NCBI GenBank assembly: GCA_018136815.1
Contig: CM030943.1
Location: 3,203,885 to 3,267,884 of the forward strand
Origin: Isochrysis galbana
Taxonomy: Eukaryota > Haptophyta > Isochrysidales > Isochrysidaceae
Direction: 5' to 3'
DNA: 64,000 bases
Every line of letters starts with the position of its first letter. Within the stretch, counting starts at the first letter, position 1. The notes beneath the pieces are model-generated. The model made no database searches. It had not been told where the DNA came from and saw nothing but the letters and a program-made list of their open reading frames with translations. Positions 9,701-20,450 of this stretch are shown here, piece by piece. A program made the position numbers and the translations under genes.

Positions 9701-12274
9701 GCGGGCTCAGGCTGCGAGCGCCTTGGTCAGTCGCTGTGCTGCGCCACGTGCGCCTCGCTTGACCAAACGAGCTTCAACTACGTGCACATCCTGCGCTCGC
9801 TTGCCATCATCGACATGAAGGAGAAGCAATTTACGTGGCTCACCCCCAACATCTTCGCCTATTACCTCTACACCCAAAAGTTCTTCGACGATACCAGTGA
9901 GGCGACCATTCCCAAGGTACGTTGCACGCATACGAGCCTGTCGCCAAGCCAGTCCTCCTTCGTGCCCGCGTCTCCCCATTCTCCCTTCTCCGCCACTCCT
10001 CACACATACGCGGTCCAATCTTGACGTATCTTTCTCCCACCACGACGCAGGTCTCCGGCGTCACGCTCACCTACCACGGCGCTGCGTCCATCCTCGAGTA
10101 CTACACACTACAGGTCAAATCCTTTAACCCCAAGTCGTTCCGCCACTACAAGCGCTACTACGAGATTGTGGACGACGAATTCGAGTCGCAACCCGACCGC
10201 CTGCGCATCAAGCATTGGCACATGGACAAGCAGGAGAATAAGGGCAAGGAGACCAACGATGCCATGGTCGCGTGGCCCGACTTCTCGCACATCGCCTTCG
10301 CCAACGAGACCGCCTTTCTGCCCTTCCGCAACATCTTCCATGACTTCCGCCCGCTGAAGGGCCTCTTCCAGTTCCGGCCGGAGTCTTGGGCGCTTTCCAA
10401 CTCGTTCGGTGAAAAGTGGGAGTTCTGTACGATGGTGCAACAGCGCTGCACAGGCAACAACACGCAGTGGGCCTCGGTCAAGGAGTGCCTGGACTATGTG
10501 GCCGACATACCGCCTCACAAGCGTGGTTACTGCCCGCTCTTCGCGGGCAATACGCTCTCATGCCGTTGGATGCACTCCATCCTCGCGCAGGACGGGCTGC
10601 GGCCCGAGGTCCATTGCTTCCATATGGGGCCGCACCGGCCCGATCCTGACGGTAAGATCAAGTGCCACGACAAAGAGTGCGGGCAAGAGCGGCAAGGGCC
10701 GTGGCTGTGCGACGCCAACGGTTGCTCTGGGGCCCTCACGCATGCTGGCACTGTCGTCGACTGGCTCCACTTTGGCTTTTGGTCCTTCCTGACACTGTGG
10801 AGCCTAGTGGTGGTCGTGGGAGGAGTGCGCCAGTTGCGCAAGGAGCGACGCTCGCCCGCCTCGCTGCATGCGCTCAAGAAGATTGAGGCAGTGGCAGTGG
10901 TCTTCTTGCCCGTCGCCTTTCTTCAAGCTCTGCTGTACCTTATTGCCGCGGCAAGCCGCGCCACTTTCATCTGGCGGCCGCCCCCGCCGATCTCGAACGA
11001 GCCACGCTACCTTGAACTGCGCCAAGCCGACGCCCTTTTCAAGGACGTTATGTACGCCGAGCCGTACGTAGGGCAGTTCTCCGAGCCCTTCTTTTCTCAG
11101 GCCAACACGTGCGCGCTGTTGTTCGCACCTCGCACGCCGCTGCACTAGAGGTCTAGCCCGCGCCACGCCCACTAGCTGATACCGTGCGTTCCTGCACGGG
11201 CAGGTACATAATCATGCACATGCTCTATTATCTACTCGTCGCGGGCATGTGCATGACGTGCATAATCATCGAGTGGGTTGGCCACCGCGTATACTTCGGG
11301 GTGCACAAGAACTCCGTGTTGTACAACGAGATCCCACACATCGGCTCCGCAGTCTTCGTCATCTTCGTATCCATGGCACTCATCACCCCACCCTCAGCAT
11401 TCTCGCTCCTCCTCTTTATGCTCGGTGTCACCAAACTCGGCTACCCGGAGATCTTGATGCAGTGCTGGAAGACGTGGGACATCTCGATCCGTGCGCCCGA
11501 GGTGATTGAGCACGAGATGAAGAAAAATGCAGTGCGCAAGCTCCAGGCGCATGTGTCCTCCGAGACGATCAATCATGAGGAGACGGTGCTGCGTGTGCAG
11601 ATTGACGAGGGCAAGAACCGCGAGGTCGCGGTGACAGAGCAGGTGAGCGCGCCAGTCTTCGACTACCGGGGTATAACCGCCGCCCTGCCGTAGCACAACC
11701 GCCGTCCAACACGCGCGCCTCGTGGACCGGTGATCAGGTATGCCACTACTTGGCAGCAGTCGGCCTGATGCTGCACCACTTCATGATGTGCGCCTTCTTT
11801 GCCGGCTCGATGTCGCACGTGCTCGTCTTTGAGGATTACGTCGCGTACCGCTTCTCGCTGAACACCATCTTGCTCTTGGTCCTGCTGCAACATCTTCTCA
11901 ACCAGGTGCGCAACGCGCGAGTAGCATGTGCCAGCCAAGGCCGGCTTGTGGCCGCCCGCCGGCCAAGGTGTGAGTTGCACCCGCGGCTTTCTCAAACACT
12001 TGCAAAGACATGCTGTCCTTGCACGTGCCCGCAGTTGTTCCGATCCGCTTCGGGCGTCGTCGTCCTCGCCTTCATTGGCATCGTCGAGCTCTTCTTCCAA
12101 TGGTTCGTCATCTCCAATCTTGGTGAGGCCGGGACCTCGCTTGTCGCCATCTCCGTCTTGTCGCTCGCGATGAGCCACTGGCTCATGATGCCACTCGCGG
12201 TGGCTATTGTTGTGCCACTCGGTAAGAGTGCCATCCAAAGGGTGCGCAACTACAGAAAGGACGTCCTTGACTAG
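6755..12274 (+). CDS. Large secreted/multi-pass membrane protein, 11 exons, family unknown
   Basis: Exons are 6755-7030, 7501-7841, 7920-8028, 8099-8332, 8445-8672, 8759-9511, 9608-9916, 10051-11108, 11204-11642, 11738-11905 and 12035-12274; phases agree at every junction and give about 1,384 residues. The N-terminus MRLLVLLLLSPFASSLSV is a clear signal peptide. A long luminal/extracellular region follows, with several N-x-S/T sites and a Cys/His cluster near the end of exon 8 (CRWMH, then HCFHMG, then CHDKECGQ). The C-terminal third has about eight hydrophobic helices, first FGFWSFLTLWSLVVVVGG. Donors are mostly GTGCG; the intron at 8333 would use a GC donor. The 78-bp intron at 7842-7919 could instead be read through in frame. 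I do not recognise the family; a membrane receptor or enzyme is possible. Confidence 0.8.
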
Positions 12275-12685
12275 CAATCGAAGCCTGCGGCCGTCCCGTG
12301 AAAAACAGCCCTTCAATGGGCACACGGTCATACCGCTCTTCGAAGATTGCTGGGTTCTCCGTGCAAGTACCTTGTCAAACGCAGTCGAGGAAGGTTCCGT
12401 AAGGTTCCGAGGTTGGCCTGTAGCTTCAGGAGGATGTGTGGGTGAAGACAAGCGTGGTGCAGAGGTAGAGCCAGTGCATACGCTGCGCTCGTGCATTGAG
12501 TCGGCCGATGACGAAAGGCGAAAGCACCTAGGCTCTTTGGGGGAGAAAGGCAGAGAAGCAAGAGTAGCTGTTTGTACGTAAGAGAAATATTAGAACATTG
12601 GAGAGCACTAACACCTACGCCGGAAACGGTACGATCCACCTCGAAATTCCTCAACTAAGTTCATACTCAGTTCACACGGGCGGGC
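12275..12685. other. 3' flank of the membrane-protein gene
   Basis: No gene seen. The last 19 bases (12667-12685) are one copy of the target-site duplication of the next element. Confidence 0.5.
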
Positions 12686-12710
12686 TTAAACTATTGTTAT
12701 AGTTTGAACT

Positions 12711-13376
12711 ATGGAGCGTGCCGCGACCGCTCCCGAGCCCCAGGCGACCCTCGCCACCGCGCCCCACCTGGGACGCCCCATGCCGCCCGAGGCGGCTCGT
12801 CAGAAAGCCCTCTCAGAGCCCATCCAAACCACACCCGCGCAGGCGCGCGGGGGGGCGAGCACTGGCACCGAACAGGTTGCCACCATGGCTCTGCGCATCA
12901 TGCAGGGGGTCTTTGAGACCCCCTCCAACAGTGGGAAACCCTCCCACCCCAAGAGCACCTCATGTGGGAGGGCAGCTCTGCTGCCCTCCCCATGGTGGAA
13001 ACCTCTACCATCAGTGCACCCAACATGGGAGGGCACTTCACAACCATCAATCTTCGTCCCTGGAGAGCACCCAATGCCTCTGTTTCCCAACTTGTTGACA
13101 CACTTGTTTTCTTCACCCCACTCTTGTGGGCCACAAGTACCTACAGCTCAGAGCCCTGCCTTGGGCCCTCTTTCAACACTAGACTCCCTCTCCCACTCCC
13201 CCTTCACGCCACAACCAACCCAAACAGCACGAACCCCCTCACCCTCTGTTTCAAGCACCAAAAATTTCAACTCAAGACCCATGTTGATACACTTATCACT
13301 TATCGTTTTCACCCCACTCTTGTGGGCCACAACTACCTACAACTCAATGCCCTTTGGGCCCTCTTCCAATACTTGA
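12711..13376 (+). CDS. ORF1-like protein of the short LINE derivative
   Basis: 221 residues, Ser/Thr/Pro-rich, beginning MERAATAPEPQATLATAPHL. It shares the MERA-TAP start and basic/Pro-rich style with family B ORF1, but lacks the central domain and zinc fingers. Two copies of a short segment (FTPLLWATTTYN and a first version in another frame) come from the 196-bp duplication. Whether it is translated is unknown. Confidence 0.5.
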   Translation: MERAATAPEPQATLATAPHLGRPMPPEAARQKALSEPIQTTPAQARGGASTGTEQVATMALRIMQGVFETPSNSGKPSHPKSTSCGRAALLPSPWWKPLPSVHPTWEGTSQPSIFVPGEHPMPLFPNLLTHLFSSPHSCGPQVPTAQSPALGPLSTLDSLSHSPFTPQPTQTARTPSPSVSSTKNFNSRPMLIHLSLIVFTPLLWATTTYNSMPFGPSSNT

Positions 13377-13490
13377 ATCCCTCTCCCACTCCCTCTTCCA
13401 TCTACAACCAATCCAAGAAGCACAAACCCCCTCGTTCTCTGTTTCAAGCACCAATAATTTCGACTCAAGACAAGAGGTAGGACATGTCTT
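13114..13490. repeat. 196-bp tandem duplication inside the element
   Basis: CACCCCACTCTTGTGGGCCA starts at 13114 and again at 13310. The two copies have diverged by substitutions and small indels, so they are older than the insertion's near-perfect target duplication. Confidence 0.75.
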
Positions 13491-13914
13491 GAGGCGGCGT
13501 CGCTGCCCATGCCTAGCGCAAGGGTATAGCGCCCCCACTCAGACATCTCCTTCCCCACAGCTCCTCTCTGAGGAGTTGCTCCTCTCCCTCCCATTAGGCC
13601 CCCTTGCCTGCGAGACGAGAACAGGATCCTGGCGTAGGGGGCTGTCTGAGTGTGGAGGGAGGGGCGCTCTGGCTAGCGCAGGTAGAAATCTAGTGAGGAG
13701 CTGGGTGGCATAAGGGGGGAAGGGTGCTTGCGCTTGCCGCGGCAGGGTGTCCTGTCTTGAGTGAGCGCTAGTCCCGTTCCTTTGCCGCGCCGCGACCCAT
13801 AAAAATTTGTTAAGAATTTAAATTTCAGTTCACACGGGCGGGCGCCTCGAGGTCCCTCGAGGCGCGCCAATAAAGGCACTCAAGACATTCTGGACGAAAA
13901 AGCGGACGAGATCA

Positions 13915-14060
13915 TTAAATAAAATAAATAATGTTATGTCCTAGCCAACCCCATTAGCTAATGGCTAATTGCTAATTGGACACAACTTTCCCGTCTCGGA
14001 ATTGAATCCTGTCATGCTTGACGGGCCAGGTGTACGAGTGACGAGTGCTACCGGCGGGAG
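13915..14060 (+). repeat. Dispersed repeat R, partial copy
   Basis: AT-rich start, then CCTAGCCAACCCCATTAGC, then GACACAACTTTCCCGTCTCG, ending before a short GGGAGGGGCACTG segment. Related copies are at 22030-22118 and 27973-28175 (plus) and 19600-19690 (minus). A fragment of its start lies inverted at 14443-14463, so the LINE piece between is enclosed by inverted R ends. Confidence 0.65.
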
Positions 14061-14074
14061 GGGCACTGTCCCCT

Positions 14075-14434
14075 CCCCCCCGAGGGGTGCACTGCCGGTA
14101 GGAGTTGCCGCCATGGGGATGGCAGCAGAGCTGCCACCACCCAAGGGGAGTCCTTGTTGTTGGGGCGGTCCGCTGGGCGGATGAGGCAGAGCCAGGCCCT
14201 GGTCCTGCTGGTCTGCAGGGAACAGCAGGACTCTTCCTGTCCCCTGCTTCTGTGGCTGGAGGGGAGGCGAGGGTGGACGGAGCATGTCGACGTCGTCGTC
14301 AGTCAAGATGGCGGCCTGCGAGCGCTTCGGCTCCGGCGGCTTGGGGCGGCCCCGGTGGGGCGTCGTGGCGGCGGGGGGCTGGGAGGTGGGAGCGGTCGGC
14401 GCGCGCTCCATCGCTGAAACTATAACAATAGTTT
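14075..14434 (-). mobile_element. LINE 5' fragment (family B)
   Basis: 5' hairpin at 14417-14434 and ATG at 14411 (MERAPTAPTSQPPAATTPHR). The ORF stays open for about 110 residues of family B ORF1, to the GLPLGGGSSAA and PTGSAPLGG region, then passes into repeat R near 14075. Truncated on its 3' side. Confidence 0.8.
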
Positions 14435-14670
14435 TAGTTGCGGCTAGGATATAACATTAATCATTTAATTAATTAATTATTATTATCCCATGGGGAAAGC
14501 TGATCCGTTGGGCCCCCACAACACGACGCACTAGAATGCGTCGTCAACCAACAAGAAGCCAAGAGGCCCGCCCCCCCCCCCTCCCTCCCCCAACGGCCCA
14601 GACCCAAGGACCCAAGGTAGCAAACATGGCACATGGGTCATGGGTCGACCCCCCGAAACCTAAGAGAAAG
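14435..14670 (+). mobile_element. Possible LINE 3'-end piece, opposite orientation
   Basis: CCATGGGGAAAGC at about 14488, followed by a C-rich tract, ACCCAAGG and ATGGGTCGACC near 14640, is shared with 53388-53530. Both copies lie immediately to the right of a minus-strand LINE 5' fragment, in opposite orientation, as expected for a 5' inversion. Assignment as LINE 3' sequence is an inference. Confidence 0.45.
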
Positions 14671-15509
14671 GAACGAGGAGGGGAGCGGGAAGGAGAGTGG
14701 GGATGGGGCAAGGGCGATGACGGACGGGGGCCCCGATAGATGGGAATGCGAGTAGTAGCGTAGAGGTCACCTTCAAGAATATGTATTTTTTATGATCATG
14801 TAAAACCGCCGGCAAATGCTGACGGACCACGTGGCAATTGCCCCCCGTGGCGGCCCAAGTGTGCATGAGTGCACCATGCACTATGCAATTCACCCGCCCG
14901 CCGAGCACATGGCGGGAAGATGGCGGCAAGCGAAACGCGTAAGAGCTCGCCAAGAAGAGCGAATGGACTTGAAGTGCTCTACAATCTCACACGAGTCGCT
15001 CCCATCCCTTCCCCGTACCTTGCCGTGCAAACCATTCCAAAAAAGAGTCAGAGTTGAAGTGCGGTGAATGTCGTCCCCTACGTTGCCCACCATGCGTGCG
15101 CTCCGCCCCCCCTCACCCTTGCACAGCGCACAGCTCACGGGTGAAAAATCGCTTCAGCTGCAGGCTTTGGCACTGAAGCAGCACATCCAAGCTGCGTGTC
15201 CTATACATGAGGGGTTGGAACAAAAGAACAGAAGAACAACCGCAAATCGACGAGGACAACGATGATGTTGCAGGGCCTGGCACGCAGAAAAGTCGGGAGG
15301 CTGCCCGACGTTTCAACAGTGCGCTCGGCAAGATGGAGCAGCGCCGCACATGTACCAAAAACGACACCATGGTGTGCATCGTCGGTGTGCATGAACGTGT
15401 AATCAGTGGAACCCAGCGAGGGGCTAACGTAGCTGAACGCGTCCAGAGGCCGACCAGTGGTAAAGGGGGGGGAGACGTTAACTGGCTACAAGCGCAGAGT
15501 CAGAGCGGC
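14671..15509. other. Intergenic, no gene recognised
   Basis: Open frames on both strands are short and unsupported. It contains the presumed 3' flank of the minus-strand gene that follows. Confidence 0.4.
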
Positions 15510-16317
15510 TCACTCGTCGTCTTCATCGTCAGAGCCGGCACCGGCCCCACTTGGAACACCTGCGAGGCCCGCGATCGACGCCATCAAGTTCGGGTCAGAC
15601 ATGGCCTTCTGCATTTCCTCCATGAAGGCGGGGTCCGACCTGCGGGCCCGGGCCGCAATAAAGGGGCGATCGTGACTACACAGCCGCCGCTCGCCTTCGA
15701 ATCGCCCTGGAAGGCGGGGGGTCCGCATCGATGGCAGCGCTGACCGCCATGCTCTTGCGGAGGTGCCCGAGGAGGCCCTGCACACCCTTCGGCCGGCATG
15801 CGTGCGCGATGGGCGGTGTGCGGTGGGCTGGGGTGGCGACAGCATACATCATCTTCTCTGCCTGCTCCTTGAGCTGCTCGAACATCGGGTCCTTGGCGAT
15901 CTGCTCCGCGTACGCCTTCATGCTCTCCAGGAAGGCCGGGTCCTCCAGCATCTGTCGGAAGCGCTGCTGCGTCGCCGGGTCCTGAAGCTCTCGCAGCGCA
16001 CGCTGGATGGCGGCCGGGTCCTGGAGCGACTTCTTCATCTCGTCCAATCCTCCCGCGCCCGAACCCAGAAACGGGTTCGCCTCCAGGCCCTCTCCTCCCT
16101 TGGTGTCTCCTCCCTCCCCCTCGAGATCTCCGTCGAGAAACTCATCCTCGTCCTCATCCTCCTCATCCTCGTCGGCTCCAGCTCTCAAGCGGAGGAGAAC
16201 GGCGGGGCGGGAGCCAAAACGTACCGAGGACACCGCGGAACCCGCCGCCGAGCCGCAGCAAGAGCCACAGAGGGCGGAGAGGAGGAGGAGGAGAGAGAGA
16301 GGGCGGAGGGCGGCCAT
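15510..16317 (-). CDS. STI1-domain, Tic40/Hop-like protein, probably plastid-targeted
   Basis: Two exons, 16317-15848 and 15639-15510. The phase-2 junction restores AEKMMSDPAFMEEMQKAMSD, giving 199 residues. The presequence MAALRPLSLLLLLSALCGSC is a signal peptide, and a short Ser/Arg-rich segment ending LRAG follows, which fits the bipartite targeting of complex plastids. Next is an acidic linker (DEDEEDEDEDEFLDGD), then helices with the DP-motif pattern of STI1/Hop/Tic40 C-termini: LQDPAAIQRALRELQDPATQ, LEDPAFLESM, KDPMFEQL, SDPAFMEEM, SDPNLMASI. In Tic40 this domain couples import to the stromal chaperones; a similar co-chaperone role here is inferred. The protein is shorter than plant Tic40, lacking the membrane helix and most of the N-terminal region. 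Confidence 0.85.
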
Positions 16318-16770
16318 AGCGGCGAGAGGCGGCGAGAGGCGGCGAGATCCACCCGTCGAGTCTAACGTAAACAGTCTGGTTGGATAATACCCGCCTGGGT
16401 GACCCGAGGCGCCACTTGGCTTCCTTCCCCCCCCCCCCCCAGCGGTATCGCGTGGCGGCCACGGTGACTCGGCGCTGCGGCGCGGCCCCGCGCCCCTTTT
16501 ATAACTCTTACTTAGATGTCCATCTATCATCTATCGGCGTTTATTTTTATTGGTAGTAGTGAAGCGGAGACGGCCGAGCAGCAGGGCATCATCTTATCCC
16601 TATCGTCCTCTAGATCTCTAGATCTCTAAATCGGAGAATGAAAGGTCGAGCAGGACCACCGATGAATAAGGAACCTGGCCCACTCATTGTCAAAAAAATC
16701 TACGGATTGCCCCCTCCGATATTTTTATTTTTGCGGAGCGGCTGCTGGCGCGAGCGGGGCCGCGAGAGCG

Positions 16771-17304
16771 ATGGAAGGGGAGGGAGGCCCCTCTGCCAGC
16801 GGCGACCTAGCAGAGCAGTGCAGGAGCTTCACCTATGACGGGGCCGCGGCGTGCGAGCAGTCCCCTGTGACCGCCGCTGTGACGGGTGCTGAGGGCGTCA
16901 GTTGCACCCCTATGTCTGCCCTAGTCGGCGAGGCGCAGTGCACACACAACGCTGAGGGCCAGCGGTCTGGAGCGTTGAGGCGAGTGTGTGGGTGGGTGTG
17001 GGACAAGCTTTCGCCCCGCCCACAGCTCTCAGGGAAGAGGAAGAGGGTCCCTTCGTTGCCTTTCGACTTCGGGTCGCCTGGCGGCCGCAATGGCTTGAGG
17101 AAAGCGCCGATGCGCATCCTGCCCTTGCCCCCTCCCGAGAGACCCCTCCCCCCCCCCCCCGCTCCTGAGCCTGAGCCGTCTCTTCCAGGGCCTCCGAAGG
17201 AGGCGGACGACCGAAGCTTCGTCGTCAACATGCGCTTGCTGGCCGAGTGGATGCATGCGAACGTCGCGTGCGGCAGCTGCGGAAGCAAGGAAAGCTTGGA
17301 ACGG
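16771..17304 (+). pseudogene. Possible Mutator-like transposase remnant, truncated
   Basis: ATG 16771 opens MEGEGGPSASGDLAEQCRSF; the frame contains a basic patch (SGKRKRVPSLPFDF) and then FVVNMRLLAEWMHANVACGS with CGSCG, a pattern seen near the N-terminus of haptophyte and animal Mutator-like transposase proteins. The reading is interrupted exactly where the terminal inverted repeat of the next element begins (17305). A short open segment (GKDERIYGGYGMVP) follows the right terminal repeat at about 19350-19402 and might be the continuation. The identification is tentative. Confidence 0.35.
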
Positions 17305-18302
17305 GCCTCAGCCGGAGATCATAAACCCCAGCCGGAGACCATAAACAGCTACATTGTCATTGCCAAATAAGTTGCATTTGTCAATGCGATTGTTAATTGT
17401 CTAGGAACAAGTAATGGCACACACACTCACTCTCATAAACATAGGGGATAGGCTACTACAGCTGCTTGGCGCCCCACAGTTTGGCCACCGCCGCCTCCTC
17501 TGTCTTCCGCCTGCGGCTTCGCACCTGCGCTCGCATCTCCGCCTCCGCTTCTTCTTCAGCCAAGGCGGCATGGCTCGACTCGTATGTGACGCGGAGCCGC
17601 GCCATCTTGCGCGCTCGCATCACCTCCGCGGAATCAGGCGAAGAGGGAGGAAGGGCCACGCCACACTAGAGGTGGGGGAGAGTGGGTTGAAAATAAAACT
17701 CTTGTTGATCCGGAGGCCCACATTTTTTTATCGTCGGACCGGGGGAAGATTTCCCCTCGTCTCTCTCCCCGCTCGATTCCGAATCCGAGGCAGAGCGATG
17801 GCGACCGACCCGCCTGACAGGCCGACCTTCGCCGCGCTCCAGCGAGAGCACGGCGGTGGTCAGCCCCCCCTTGTCGATGGTGTTCGGACTAAATGGTCCG
17901 AGTACACCGGTCGGCGGTCTCACCGGCGTTTCATGCCACCGCACTCGGCCGATTTCTGCTTCACCTGCCCACGCAGCATGGCCGCCAGCCCCACACCACA
18001 CCACTTCCAGCCCCAACCTGAGGAGGATGACACCGGCTTGCCTACGCGCTCCGACGCGCAGAAACCCATCCAGTATATTGGTACGCTGCCTCCCAACCCC
18101 GCAGACTACCCAACCGCGCGCTCGGGAATCGTGGCGAGCATTGCAATACAGCCGTCTTGGCGCGCTGCGCTGCTTCCGCAGGACTTCCTGTGCCATCTAC
18201 CGAATGGTCGCCAAGTGCATCGCGTTCGCGAACTCGTTGGCACCGGGGCAGCGTAAGAGCATCCTCAGCAAGAACTTTCACCAAGCGCGCCCGCTGGCGT
18301 TC

Positions 18303-18712
18303 GAAAGTTGGGCACTCCGGCCCATTCGGCTGGGTGACGTTAGCGTAGTTGACGGCGCCACACACGGTCAACCACTGCGCGATGCGCGCGGGCGGCGGCG
18401 GCGATTGGCGTGGCTGCTAGGGCGGTGCCTTTGGATGTGATGCCGGGTTGGGCATTCTGTCCAAGTGGATGGCCGAGAAAGCGCCGGTAGCGCGCCCGAT
18501 CGCGTGTGAAAGTTGGGCACTCCGGCCTGTACGGCCGGTGACGTAAGCGTAGTTGACGGCGCCACACACGGCCGACTACGGCGCGATGCGCGCGGGCAGC
18601 GGCGGCGATTGGCGTGGCTGCTAGGGCGGCATATTCTGATATGATGCCTGGTGGGGCATTCTATCTCAGTGGATGGCCGAGAAAGCGCCGGCGGCACAGC
18701 GCCGCGGGTCGC
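18303..18712. repeat. 205-bp tandem duplication
   Basis: GAAAGTTGGGCACTCCGGCC starts at 18303 and again at 18508, followed in both by GACGGCGCCACACACGG and GATTGGCGTGGCTGCTAGGG. The copies have diverged by small indels. Confidence 0.85.
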
Positions 18713-19066
18713 GGCGGCGGTCATAATAGTGGTCGCCGCAGCGGTCGCCGCAGCGGCGACGGGAGTGGCGGCGGGAGCTGTCGCGGCGGCGGGAGCTGTC
18801 GCGGCGGCGGGAGCTGTCGCGGCGGCGGGAGCTGTGGCGGCGGTGGGCCTGCTGCTATGTGCCATTGTAGCGATGAGGATAGCTCCGACTCCGGTGCGAT
18901 GATCCGCACTCAGGAAGTGGAAATCGCGCTACGCCGGGGAGAGCAAGCCGAGAATGATCGGGCAAAGCGGGCGAGGACGCGTGCGGCTCGGCTGGCTGCG
19001 CGTGAGGAGCGACGCGGCAGCCGCGAGCAAGGATCGGAGAAGCGCCGGCGCTCCGCACGCTCCTAG
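18614..19066 (+). CDS. Low-complexity basic ORF, doubtful
   Basis: 150 residues with an 18-bp minisatellite (about 18770-18840, coding GGGSCR units) and a strongly charged C-terminus (RAKRARTRAARLAAREERRG). It ends at TAG 19064-19066 within the TIR element. It may be the 3' end of an older element gene. No family is recognised. Confidence 0.25.
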   Translation: MAARAAYSDMMPGGAFYLSGWPRKRRRHSAAGRGGGHNSGRRSGRRSGDGSGGGSCRGGGSCRGGGSCRGGGSCGGGGPAAMCHCSDEDSSDSGAMIRTQEVEIALRRGEQAENDRAKRARTRAARLAAREERRGSREQGSEKRRRSARS

Positions 19067-19399
19067 TGCCCCAGCGCGTTCGCTTTCGTGGTGGTGTGCG
19101 GCGGCTCCAGCGGGAACGTAGAACGTAGCTAGCTAGCATGGCGGCGGTAGTAAGTCGGTTGTAGGTGGTTGTGTCGGCCTGGGCGTGCTGTAGTTGATTG
19201 AAGTCTGAAGTCTTGCAGCCGGTGCTTTCTAGTACCCAGATTAGCGAATGGACGGTGTTTCCCACTTCTTGACATTGTCGATGCCATTGTGCACTTTGCG
19301 CCCGTTCCGAGATCATAAAATGTGGTTTATGATCTCCGGCTGAGGCTCGTTTTGGAGGCGGGCAAGGACGAGCGCATCTACGGCGGCTACGGCATGGTC

Positions 19400-19690
19400 C
19401 CCTAGTCTTTCCCTATGTGTCTTCAGGCGATAAAAAAACTAACCTTCGGCCCTTGACTAGCACGTGGTATCTCGAGAGGATAGCTCTTAAAACGGCTTTT
19501 GTCGATCTCGCCTCGGCGTTGCCGAAGTGGACGTCAAAGAAGTCCGTTAGTATATACATATACCGCTCCATGCCAAGAAACCTGGTACCTAGATATCCCG
19601 AGATGGCGGGATTCCGGGACGGGCAAAAGTTGTGTCCAATTAGCTAGTGGGGTTGGCTAGGATATAACATTAATTATTATTCAATTTCTA
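19400..19690 (-). mobile_element. Repeat R joined to a LINE-like coding fragment
   Basis: On the minus strand, the R segment (19685 to about 19590) runs into an open frame with MERYMYILTDFFDVHFGNAE and a basic end (SRYHVLVKGRRLVFLSPEDT). The pattern TDFF-VHFGN resembles TDFYRVHFDN in the plus-strand piece at 52978-53300, suggesting both come from the same coding region, possibly the C-terminus of LINE ORF2. Low to moderate certainty. Confidence 0.4.
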
Positions 19691-20450
19691 GTAGCTCAGC
19701 TGACGCCTCCAAGAATTTTTTTATGCCGTGCAAGTAGCGATGATTTTGTAAAGATTTTTAGCAACTGCCAGTTGGCAGGATAGCAAGACAAGACAAGACA
19801 CAAAAATAGCCGGCCGTCTAGTGCCGTAGGAGGAAGATGAGAACTAGACCACTAGGAGCTGGAGCACGCCGCTCGCCCCTATCATCCCTGCCCCTGGGTA
19901 GCGCACGAGGGGAGTGTCCGCAAGGCAGGTTGGGAGGGAAGAGATGCAGAACGGGCTTGACTTCAGCGGGGTCATGTGCGAGGCAAATGTCCGTCTTAGT
20001 ACCTTCGTCCCATCCCCGCTCTCCGTGCCCACCTCCCCCCCCCACGTCACGGACAAAACTTGGGTGGCAGCAATCGACGGGCACGCGATCGCTCGACATG
20101 CGCACAGGCCGCGACAGCCGAGACCTCCTCACACGCGCTCAGGGAGTGCAAGATGCAACATTTCGGTCTGTACATTCACATCAAGGGAATAGGACAGTTG
20201 TGATCATATGTGCGACGTTCGCGTTGCTGTACCACGAGGGGGGCGTTTGCGCGCATGTGCTTTGCCGACGACGCGGCCACTGAGCGGACTCATCAGCGCG
20301 TCGCGAGGACACTGGTGGGCGGCGTGGAGAGGGGCATACCTGTCAGTCACGGCAACCCACACCGGCCGAGAGGGCTCCCAGTCGACCGTCGCGCCGCCGC
20401 AGTCCGCAGACCAACCTTTGACGCTGTCCAGGATCGGGCTCACGTCGCCG
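19691..20450. other. Intergenic, no gene recognised
   Basis: Short overlapping frames on both strands but no domain, motif or repeat that supports a gene. Confidence 0.4.

Larger units (their letters stand above)
12686..13824 (+). mobile_element. Complete short LINE derivative (family A) with 19-bp target duplication
   Basis: Flanked by identical 19-bp direct repeats TCAGTTCACACGGGCGGGC at 12667-12685 and 13825-13843, so both ends of the inserted DNA are defined. The 5' end carries the hairpin AAACTATTGTTATAGTTT (12688-12705) and an ATG at 12711. The 3' end carries GCCGCGACCCATAAAAATTTG and an AT-rich tail. The 221-residue ORF (12711-13376, MERAATAPEPQATLATAP) matches only the ORF1 N-terminal region; there is no endonuclease or reverse transcriptase. 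It is therefore non-autonomous and presumably mobilised by a full LINE. It also holds a 196-bp tandem duplication (from about 13114 and 13310). Confidence 0.85.
17305..19346. mobile_element. 2.04-kb element with perfect 22-bp terminal inverted repeats
   Basis: GCCTCAGCCGGAGATCATAA(AC) at 17305-17326 is matched in inverted form, without mismatch, at 19325-19346. Sub-terminal variants (CCAGCCGGAGACCATAAAC at 17329) repeat the motif. The interior holds fragmentary coding signals on both strands: a charged C-terminal reading at 17456-17659 (minus) and one at 18614-19066 (plus), but no recognisable transposase. No clear target duplication is seen. It looks like a non-autonomous or decayed DNA transposon inserted into the preceding ORF. 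Confidence 0.65.
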
